In this document: positions 6,305 through 11,009 of the stretch, piece after piece
Layout: each line of letters starts with the position of its first letter
Position numbering within the stretch: position 1 is the stretch's first letter
From: JBBDXA01 sp040902585
Lineage (GTDB): Bacteria > Planctomycetota > Phycisphaerae > Phycisphaerales > Phycisphaeraceae
Reading direction: 5' to 3'
DNA length: 11,009 bases
NCBI GenBank assembly: GCA_040902585.1
Contig: JBBDXA010000258.1
Span: 1 to 11,009 of the forward strand
Program-made: the position numbers and the translations under genes
Notes under the pieces: model-generated
Told to the model about the DNA's origin: nothing
The model's input: only the letters and a program-made list of their open reading frames with translations
Database searches by the model: none

Positions 6305-7810
6305 TCAGTATTCACTCACCGGTACATGACGCAGCGGGTCCGGCCCGCCCTTGTCCCCGCTCTTTTTCGCAATCGTTGCGGTCTTCGTATCCGGCGCGAT
6401 CGCCGCGATGATCGCTTCCAGATCATCCGGCACCTGAATCGGCTGATTGCTCAATCGACCCTTCGGCACCGTGCGCGCCGCCTTGTCCTGCACGCTCTTC
6501 ATGTCCAGCCCGGTGTGATATTTCACCGTCGCATCCGGATCCTTCAGCTCGTGACCGGTGAGAATGCAGACCACGCGCTCATCCTTGCCGATGATGCCTT
6601 CCTTCACCAGCATGTGGGCCCCGGCAACAGATGCGGCGCTCGCCGGTTCGCAGCCGAAGCCGTAGCGACCGACAAGGGCTTTGTGTTCGAGGATCATTTC
6701 ATCGTCAACCTGGCGCACGATGCCGTTCATCACATCGATCGCGCGGAGGGCCTTGGGCAGGTTGACAGGCCGCCCGATCTCGATCGCGCTGGCGATGGTG
6801 TGAGCGTGTGAGTCGGCGGTATCCATCTCGCGGTAGTAGGACTTCATGGTGTCGAAATCGACCTTGCCATCGTTCCACTTCATGCCGCGTTCGTTGACGA
6901 GGACATGCAGCGGATTCGCGCCCTGGGCCTGAATGACGGCCAGGCGCGGAATGCGATCGATCAGGCCAAGTTCGTACAGTTCGCTGAAGGCTTTGCCGAA
7001 GGCTGAACAGTTGCCGAGGTTGCCGCCAGGCACGACGATCCAGTCGGGCACCTGCCAGTCGAGGGCCTCGAGTACGCGGTACATGATCGTCTTCTGCCCT
7101 TCGATGCGGAAAGGATTGACGCTGTTCATCAGGTAGATGCCAAGCTCCTTCTGCTCGACGGCCACCTGGCGCACGCGCCTGAGACAGGCATCGAAATCGC
7201 CCTGAATCTGGAGCGTCACCGCGCCGTAGTCGAGCGCCTGCGAGAGCTTGCCATAGGAGATTTTGCCGGAGCCGATGAACACGATGCCTGCGAGTTCGGC
7301 AAAGCCCGCGAACATGGCGAGGCTCGCGCTGGTGTTGCCGGTGGAAGCACAGGCAACGCGTTTGGCGCCGACCATGCGGGCGTGCGTGAAGGCTGCGGTC
7401 ATGCCGTTGTCTTTGAAGGAGCCTGAGGGATTGAGTCCTTCATATTGAAGGAAGAGCATGCCGGGCTTCAGGCCGATCTGCGGAGCGAGCAGCGTGGCCT
7501 CTTGAAGGTTCGTCCGCCCTTCGCCGATGGTGACGACTTCCTTTTCCCGCCGGTAGAACGGCATGAGTTCGCGGAAGCGCCAGACGCCGGAGAAATCCAG
7601 CGCGCCTTGAATGCCCGCGCCCTTGGTGATCCACCGATGCTCGAAGTAGCCCAGGCTCTTGGGCACCGGCAGGCGGGACCAGTCGTAGCGAATGTCCAGC
7701 AGTGACGTGCGATCAACCTTGGCGCAGGCGGGACAGTTGACGTGAACCTCCTCGACGCTGTAAGTCGCGCCGCAGGCAGGGTCGATACATTGTTGGTAAG
7801 CCACATCCAT
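6305..7810 (-). CDS. thrC: Threonine synthase (PLP-dependent)
   Basis: The protein has 501 residues from the ATG at 7810. A second ATG nine bases earlier (7819, MPRMDV) is equally possible, and the frame stays open to 7930 without likely coding value. An N-terminal zinc-ribbon-like segment has C8, C13, C26 and C29 (CX4C, CX12, CX2C). The pyridoxal phosphate lysine lies in NPSGSFKDNGM (K133), and ASTGNTSASLA forms the phosphate-binding loop. Other matching blocks are VPGGNLGNCSAFGKAF and GCEPASAASVAG. Threonine synthase converts O-phosphohomoserine to threonine and phosphate in the cytosol, the last step of the pathway. The archaeal cysteate synthase is a close paralogue and cannot be excluded on motifs alone, but it is far less likely in a bacterium. 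The C-terminal 60 residues, rich in Lys and Asp, are longer than the core fold needs. The gene is divergent from the toxin-antitoxin pair. Confidence 0.92.
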   Translation of the reverse strand: MDVAYQQCIDPACGATYSVEEVHVNCPACAKVDRTSLLDIRYDWSRLPVPKSLGYFEHRWITKGAGIQGALDFSGVWRFRELMPFYRREKEVVTIGEGRTNLQEATLLAPQIGLKPGMLFLQYEGLNPSGSFKDNGMTAAFTHARMVGAKRVACASTGNTSASLAMFAGFAELAGIVFIGSGKISYGKLSQALDYGAVTLQIQGDFDACLRRVRQVAVEQKELGIYLMNSVNPFRIEGQKTIMYRVLEALDWQVPDWIVVPGGNLGNCSAFGKAFSELYELGLIDRIPRLAVIQAQGANPLHVLVNERGMKWNDGKVDFDTMKSYYREMDTADSHAHTIASAIEIGRPVNLPKALRAIDVMNGIVRQVDDEMILEHKALVGRYGFGCEPASAASVAGAHMLVKEGIIGKDERVVCILTGHELKDPDATVKYHTGLDMKSVQDKAARTVPKGRLSNQPIQVPDDLEAIIAAIAPDTKTATIAKKSGDKGGPDPLRHVPVSEY

Positions 7811-7840
7811 GCGCGGCATTGTAGTGATCAGGGCGATAGA

Positions 7841-8185
7841 ATGAAGGCGATGTCTCGACCTGCCGCAAAGACCGAGTTGGACGCGCTCCTGCCGCTTGAG
7901 GCGATCAGGCAGACTTGCCGTCGTCATCATGTCAAAGAGCTTGCCGCGTTCGGCTCCGTCCTCCGCGACGACTTCAACGCGACGAGCGATATCGATCTGT
8001 TCGTTACCTTTCTAAATGACGATCTAGGGCCGTGGATGAGCCGGCTGACGGAATTGCAAAACGACCTGGAGCAGGTGCTGGGCCGACCTGTTGACCTGAC
8101 CACTCGCGCCAGCATTGCACAAAGTGAGAACTACATCCGGCGCAACAGCATCCTGCGATCCGCGAAGGTGATTTATGCAGGATGA
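7841..8185 (+). CDS. MntA-type minimal nucleotidyltransferase antitoxin
   Basis: The 114-residue protein has the minimal nucleotidyltransferase signature GSX10DXD: G38-S39, then D50-I-D52 in FGSVLRDDFNATSDIDLFV, with a probable third acidic residue D85 in GRPVDLTT. The preceding block VKELAAFGS is typical. MNT antitoxins of this type silence their HEPN partner by adding AMP groups to a tyrosine next to the toxin's active site. The ATG at 7841 has AGGG seven bases upstream. The alternative ATG at 7850 would be nearly leaderless if TAGAAT at 7837-7842 is a -10 element. The gene overlaps the toxin gene by 11 bases, the usual tight arrangement. Family and pairing are clear. The adenylylation role is inferred from characterised MntA/HepT systems. 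Confidence 0.88.
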   Translation: MKAMSRPAAKTELDALLPLEAIRQTCRRHHVKELAAFGSVLRDDFNATSDIDLFVTFLNDDLGPWMSRLTELQNDLEQVLGRPVDLTTRASIAQSENYIRRNSILRSAKVIYAG

Positions 8186-8516
8186 TGACGCCCTGCTACT
8201 GGACATGCTGATTGCCGCGGAGCGCGTCCGGCGGTTTGCGAGCGGTTACACGCTCGAGTCGTTTACTCAGGATGAAGTGCTTCAGTCGGCCGCGCGATAT
8301 CAGTTGCAGATCATCGGTGAAGCTGCGTGGCGAATCTCCGATGAGCGCAAGGCGAAGTGTGAAACGATCCCCTGGCCGCAGATTGTCGGATTCAGGCATC
8401 GGCTGGTGCATGACTATGCGCGAATCGAACTACCCAAAGTCTGGGGTGTGATCGAGAGTCATATCGATGCGCTGATCAAGGAGTTGCGAAAAGTCGTGCC
8501 TCCGGAGGCGGATTGA
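8175..8516 (+). CDS. HepT-like HEPN ribonuclease toxin (DUF86)
   Basis: The protein has 113 residues, mostly helical, as expected for a four-helix HEPN fold. The catalytic RX4HXY motif is complete: R74-HRLV-H79-D-Y81 in GFRHRLVHDYARI. In characterised HepT toxins R and H cleave RNA, and the Tyr is the residue that the partner MNT enzyme adenylylates. The block QSAARYQLQIIGEAAWRIS, near residues 37-55, is the conserved helix that packs against the catalytic one. The ATG at 8175 has AAGGTG four bases upstream, inside the antitoxin gene. It is the last gene of the two-gene module, followed by 120 bases with no gene. Such modules act in plasmid or genomic stability and in stress or phage responses. 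Which applies here cannot be seen. Confidence 0.88.
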   Translation: MQDDDALLLDMLIAAERVRRFASGYTLESFTQDEVLQSAARYQLQIIGEAAWRISDERKAKCETIPWPQIVGFRHRLVHDYARIELPKVWGVIESHIDALIKELRKVVPPEAD

Positions 8517-8636
8517 ATGGGGTATGAACTGCGCCAGCTATCCACTTCGATCGTGAATGGTCGCCCCTCCCCACACGCCTTCGCGAAGCGCGTAGAATGG
8601 TGAGATTCACTGACTCAAGATCAGAAGGATCCCGCT
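8517..8636 (+). promoter_or_regulatory. Leader and possible promoter of the 231-residue hypothetical gene
   Basis: The gap holds the palindrome CTTCGCGAAG at 8579-8588 and, right after it, TAGAAT at 8593-8598, a plausible -10 element. No good -35 box is visible at the expected distance. AGAAGGA at 8623-8629, seven bases before the ATG at 8637, is a strong ribosome binding site and settles that start. The palindrome lies where a regulator could block the promoter, but this is only a possibility. Confidence 0.35.
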
Positions 8637-9332
8637 ATGAGCACGCCGACAAAATCGCACACCCATCGCATCTATGACGGAGATGCTGACAGCCTGATGA
8701 CCGGGATGGAAACGCTGGATCAGATTCTGCTCCTGCCCGACGCGGCCAATCTGAAGGCTCCGCTTAAAGGCCACGCGATCCGCATCATGTGGGGCCAGCA
8801 CATGCTCGAAGACCTCACGCAGGATCGCTACCGCACGTTGGTCTGCGCCGTCAACGCACACGACAACAGCCACGGCATCATCTCACAGCTCGCCAAGCTC
8901 CTGCCCACGAGCCAATGGCACGATGAGTCGATCACGGCCTACGCAAAGCAGTTCGCGATGAACAAGCGCGTGAGCGTCTTGAAGTACGACATGGACGCGC
9001 TGGAGGTGCTGGCGATCCTGCGTCCGACCGAGCAGGATCATCTGACGCTGGCGAACCTGCGCGAAGGGTTTGAGATGGTGACGGAGATGATCCGCCGCAA
9101 GCCGCAGCGGCTGCCCAGCGCATCAGTGAGTTTCCTTGGCGCGCGGGCGAACAAGCTTCAGGAAGCAGGCGGCGGCGAACCGAGCTTCGAGACCGTGCTG
9201 CGGACCATGCACGATGCGGGCTACATGGGCGATGTGTACCCGGCTGTGCATATGTGGGAGACGACGCCGCCGGTGTTCGCGCGGTATCCGTTTCCCGAGT
9301 CGATTCAGCGCATGCGCGAAGGTGGGTTTTGA
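8637..9332 (+). CDS. Conserved-looking hypothetical protein, 231 residues, family not recognised
   Basis: The start at 8637 is well supported by AGAAGGA seven bases upstream. The product appears soluble and cytosolic, with no signal peptide or membrane helix. It is rich in His and Met (HTHRIYDGD near the start, MWGQHM at 51-56, NAHDNSHG at 73-80, MHDAGYMGD at 191-199, VHMWE at 204-208). A helical middle section runs from about 121 to 155 (ALEVLAILRP, NLREGFEMVTEMIRRK). The C-terminal part reads like a globular domain with aromatic and Pro residues (YPAVHMWETTPPVFARYPFP). Clustered His/Asp residues could bind a metal, but they match no motif I know. No function is claimed. It follows the toxin-antitoxin pair on the same strand across a 120-base gap with its own possible promoter. 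Palindromic repeats begin 18 bases after its stop. Confidence 0.8.
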   Translation: MSTPTKSHTHRIYDGDADSLMTGMETLDQILLLPDAANLKAPLKGHAIRIMWGQHMLEDLTQDRYRTLVCAVNAHDNSHGIISQLAKLLPTSQWHDESITAYAKQFAMNKRVSVLKYDMDALEVLAILRPTEQDHLTLANLREGFEMVTEMIRRKPQRLPSASVSFLGARANKLQEAGGGEPSFETVLRTMHDAGYMGDVYPAVHMWETTPPVFARYPFPESIQRMREGGF

Positions 9333-9349
9333 GAACAGGTGAGGAGGCC

Positions 9350-9426
9350 GGAGCACCAGCCCGGCAGGGTGGTGCAAGCAGGATGGGCGAACGCGGGCAA
9401 GCACCACCCTGCCGGGATGGTGCTCC
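9350..9426. repeat. Inverted pair of palindromic repeats after the 231-residue gene (locus 3)
   Basis: Two units of the same family as at 235-347 again lie head to head. Unit 1 (9350-9375) reads GGAGCACCA-GCCCGGCAGGG-TGGTGC. Unit 2 (9400-9426) reads AGCACCA-CCCTGCCGGGA-TGGTGCTCC. The reverse complement of unit 2 differs from unit 1 at only one internal base and at the terminal one. The spacer is 24 bases, unlike the 57 at locus 1. Both units here have GGCAGG in the core where the other loci have GACAGG. On RNA the two could pair with each other over about 26 bases, or each fold alone. The array lies between the stop at 9332 and the next possible promoter. Confidence 0.85.
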
Positions 9427-9485
9427 TGCGCCCTTGCGAGACGGTACTCCAAATTCGCGGATTTCAAGCTTTATCGACAGCCGGA

Positions 9486-9512
9486 TTGAACCCGGCGGAA
9501 GTCCGATATAAT
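9486..9512 (+). promoter_or_regulatory. Possible sigma-70-type promoter for the Minf_1886-family gene
   Basis: TATAAT at 9507-9512 is a perfect -10 consensus. TTGAAC at 9486-9491 could be the -35 box with a 15-base spacer, which is short. GATTGA two bases earlier gives 17 but a poorer match. Transcription from here would leave a leader of about 85 bases before the ATG at 9605. The rest of the gap (9427-9485) shows nothing I can name. Confidence 0.45.
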
Positions 9513-9604
9513 CTGGTTCACAAGGATCGACCCTCAAGGACGACGCTGGAGACCGGCAAGCCACGGGCCAATGGAAAGCGCCAGAAGCAGCCGGTGTAAA
9601 CAAT

Positions 9605-9997
9605 ATGGAACTACACAGCATCGCGAGAAAGACGAAATACCCGCTTGACGCTTTTGCGTTTGTGCAACGTGGTCTGGATTTCACCGTTCGCCGGTTGCAT
9701 GGCGAGCAGACCACGGAGCCGCGCGAAGGCGACGAGAGCCGGCACGTCTCCGGACAGGAACTGTGCCAGGGCCTGCGCGACTTCGCCCTCGGGCAGTACG
9801 GCCTGATGGCGCGGTCCGTCCTGCGCCGCTGGGGCATCACCACCTGCGAAGACTTCGGGCGCATCGTGTTCGCCATGGTTGACGCGCAGCTCATGCGCAA
9901 GACCGAAGGCGACACCATCAACGACTTCGCCAGCGTGTTCGACTTCGCACAGGCATTTTCGCGCGACCTGGTGCTCAGCGATACGACGGGTGAATGA
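9605..9997 (+). CDS. Minf_1886 family protein (PVC-restricted, TIGR04138)
   Basis: The 130-residue protein matches, from memory, the Minf_1886 family described as restricted to Verrucomicrobia and Planctomycetes. The supporting blocks are YPLDAFAFVQRGLDFTVRRLHG near the start, HVSGQELCQGLRDFAL at about 47-62, ARSVLRRWGITTCEDFGRIVF at about 69-89 and the acidic end DFASVFDFAQAFSRDL. Length is typical. The protein is soluble and helical with no catalytic motif, and no function has been established for the family. The ATG at 9605 has no Shine-Dalgarno sequence (upstream is GTGTAAACAAT), which is common in this window. A possible promoter lies about 95 bases upstream. Two membrane-protein genes follow on the same strand within about 30 and 65 bases, which suggests co-transcription. 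Confidence 0.85.
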   Translation: MELHSIARKTKYPLDAFAFVQRGLDFTVRRLHGEQTTEPREGDESRHVSGQELCQGLRDFALGQYGLMARSVLRRWGITTCEDFGRIVFAMVDAQLMRKTEGDTINDFASVFDFAQAFSRDLVLSDTTGE

Positions 9998-10002
9998 CCG
10001 AC

Positions 10003-10017
10003 GGGGCAACCTGCCCC
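10003..10017. other. Short hairpin between Minf_1886 and the small membrane protein gene
   Basis: GGGGCA (10003-10008) pairs with TGCCCC (10012-10017) around a 3-base loop. It lies in the 28-base gap after the stop at 9997 and eight bases before the next ATG. No T-run follows, so it is not a standard terminator. It could affect translation of the downstream gene, whose start lacks a ribosome binding site. Confidence 0.4.
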
Positions 10018-10025
10018 AACCGCCC

Positions 10026-10238
10026 ATGGATGCATTCGGCGTCAGCATGGTCCTAACCCTCGCCAGTCTCGTGGCGATCGTCATCGGACTGCGCGGCGTG
10101 TTCGGCCGGCCTGTTTCGTGGGACAGGTCCGACACCACGCGCGGCTCCAAGCTCGCCAGCTTCATACTCGGCACACTCGCCATCATCGCAGGCTTCGCGG
10201 GCATCATGATCGGCAGCACGCTGCTGGCCGGGCGATGA
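10026..10238 (+). CDS. Small two-helix membrane protein, unrecognised
   Basis: The 70-residue protein has two hydrophobic segments: about 5-24 (GVSMVLTLASLVAIVIGL) and about 43-67 (LASFILGTLAIIAGFAGIMI). A short hydrophilic loop with Arg, Asp and Lys (GRPVSWDRSDTTRGSK) separates them. This predicts a helical hairpin in the inner membrane with little outside it. The ATG at 10026 is preceded by CCCCAACCGCCC, so there is no Shine-Dalgarno sequence. A methionine at residue 8 is an alternative start. The gene lies 28 bases after the Minf_1886 gene and 66 before the protease gene, so it probably belongs to the same transcript. I do not recognise a family. The hydrophobic pattern and the fit between neighbours argue that it is real. 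Confidence 0.68.
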   Translation: MDAFGVSMVLTLASLVAIVIGLRGVFGRPVSWDRSDTTRGSKLASFILGTLAIIAGFAGIMIGSTLLAGR

Positions 10239-10304
10239 ACGAACCCTTGCGAAGCCGGACCGTCGCCCTTCGCTACTTTGCCTTCCTCTTTCCTTCCGGC
10301 CCGC

Positions 10305-11000
10305 ATGACGCTCACCGCGCGACAACGCCTCGAACTGGCCGCGCTGCTGGCGATCGGCATCACGCCGTTCTATCTCAACGGTCTTTACAACGAGACGCTC
10401 GCGAAGGAGCATCGGGCGTGGTTCTGGGTCGTGGAGGTATTCACGTGGATCGTGATGCCAGCGATGCTCCTGATCGTCGGACGCTTGCGCGGGCTTTTTA
10501 CTTTCACTGAACTTGGATTGAGCCGAAAGGTCTGCCGACGCGACCTGCCATGGGCGTTTCTCGCGCTACTCGTAATCATTCCATTTCTTGCCATTCGCCT
10601 GGACATGGTGGTCTACCAGTGGGCGCATTCGTCGCTGCCTTCGGGCTGGCCTCATCCGACGTTTCATTACTCCGATGTGGTGCCCCTGCCCGGACCGGAT
10701 ACCGGCCTGTGGCGTTTGCTCGTGCTGCTTCACCTGTGCATGACCGCAGGCGTCGTCGAGGAAATTCTCTACCGCGCGATGTTCGATCGCCTGTTTCCTC
10801 GAGGATGGGCCGGCGGCATCGCCTTTGTCATCATCTCCACCCTGGTCTTCGCCGGTGCCCATTGGGAAGGCGGTCTGCCCAACGTCACAGAGGCCGCGAT
10901 CCTCGGCGTGTTTTACGCCACCATCTACCGCCTGACCGGCAACCTCTGGCCGCTCATGCTCGGACACACGATCATCGATTGGTACTGGTTTTCAAGCTGA
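10305..11000 (+). CDS. CPBP family intramembrane metalloprotease (CAAX/Abi type)
   Basis: The protein has 231 residues from the ATG at 10305. A TTG at 10278 would extend it by nine residues. Neither start has a Shine-Dalgarno sequence. Several membrane helices are visible (LELAALLAIGITPFYL, VFTWIVMPAMLLIV, AFLALLVIIPFLAI, LLVLLHLCMTAGVV, IAFVIISTLVFAGA, and the last near the C-terminus). The three family motifs are present: EEILYR (E152, E153, R157), FAGAH (F182, H186) and HTIID (H221, D225), the last with Asp where Asn is often found. Glu and His residues bind the catalytic metal in the membrane. Bacterial members include CAAX-prenyl-protease-like enzymes, bacteriocin self-immunity proteins and others of unknown substrate. 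No substrate or peptide gene is visible beside it. It ends nine bases before the window edge and follows the small membrane protein. Confidence 0.9.
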   Translation: MTLTARQRLELAALLAIGITPFYLNGLYNETLAKEHRAWFWVVEVFTWIVMPAMLLIVGRLRGLFTFTELGLSRKVCRRDLPWAFLALLVIIPFLAIRLDMVVYQWAHSSLPSGWPHPTFHYSDVVPLPGPDTGLWRLLVLLHLCMTAGVVEEILYRAMFDRLFPRGWAGGIAFVIISTLVFAGAHWEGGLPNVTEAAILGVFYATIYRLTGNLWPLMLGHTIIDWYWFSS

Positions 11001-11009
11001 ATTGCGCAC

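Noticed and set aside
235..9426. The spaced palindromes as a CRISPR-like array
   Set aside because: There are only two units per locus, in opposite orientation, with spacers of unequal length (57 and 24) and no cas gene. A CRISPR array has direct repeats.
9339..9599. An 86-codon + strand frame starting with GTG that reads through the palindromic units
   Set aside because: Its first half is only the translation of the repeats. The second half is kept solely as a weak leader-peptide idea.
8932..10035. A 367-codon minus-strand frame across the 231-residue gene, the repeats and the Minf_1886 gene
   Set aside because: It crosses both palindromic units and two supported genes, and the translation is Ser/Arg/Pro-rich filler.
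9611..10363. A 250-codon minus-strand frame opposite the Minf_1886 and small membrane protein genes
   Set aside because: The + strand has a family match and hydrophobic helices; the minus frame has neither.

Overview
The window is GC-rich chromosomal DNA that looks like a planctomycete, or at least a member of the PVC superphylum. The best taxonomic marker is the gene at 9605-9997. It matches, from memory, the Minf_1886 family (TIGR04138), which is restricted to Verrucomicrobia and Planctomycetes. Many genes without a clear Shine-Dalgarno sequence, a secreted DUF4139 protein with a coiled-coil tail, and long open antisense frames agree with this. The class (perhaps Phycisphaerae) is a guess. 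No rRNA, tRNA, CRISPR array, phage gene or transposase was seen.

Left part (1-5716). The 3' end of a pabB-like chorismate-utilising enzyme gene enters on the + strand. It converges on a long minus-strand block. In transcription order that block is a membrane sensor histidine kinase (5716-4241), a response regulator with a Fis-type helix-turn-helix but no AAA+ domain (4180-3533), D-aminoacyl-tRNA deacylase dtd (3444-2986), a small hypothetical protein (about 2783-2595) and a secreted DUF4139 protein (2401-353). The kinase and regulator form a two-component pair. The other three are probably separate or only loosely co-transcribed, because the gaps hold repeats or possible promoters.

Middle part (5717-8516). 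A PilZ-domain protein is divergent from the kinase and converges on threonine synthase (7810-6305, minus). Threonine synthase is divergent, across a very short gap, from an overlapping two-gene MntA/HepT-type toxin-antitoxin module. The antitoxin is a minimal nucleotidyltransferase (7841-8185) and the toxin is a HEPN RNase (8175-8516).

Right part (8517-11009). An unrecognised 231-residue soluble protein is followed by a repeat-bearing gap. A possible promoter then precedes a compact + strand run: the Minf_1886 protein, a 70-residue two-helix membrane protein, and a CPBP-family intramembrane protease that ends just before the window does.

The most notable non-coding structure is a dispersed palindromic repeat family with a 31-bp full form, arms GGGAGCACCA/TGGTGCTCCC and core CCCGRCAGG. 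It occurs at three intergenic places: as an inverted pair between pabB and the DUF4139 gene, singly against the kinase stop codon, and as an inverted pair after the 231-residue gene. An unrelated A/T-skewed inverted repeat built from AAAAGCAG units lies between the response regulator and dtd. No obviously new defence or catalytic system is visible. The repeat family and the unrecognised 231-residue protein are the best leads.
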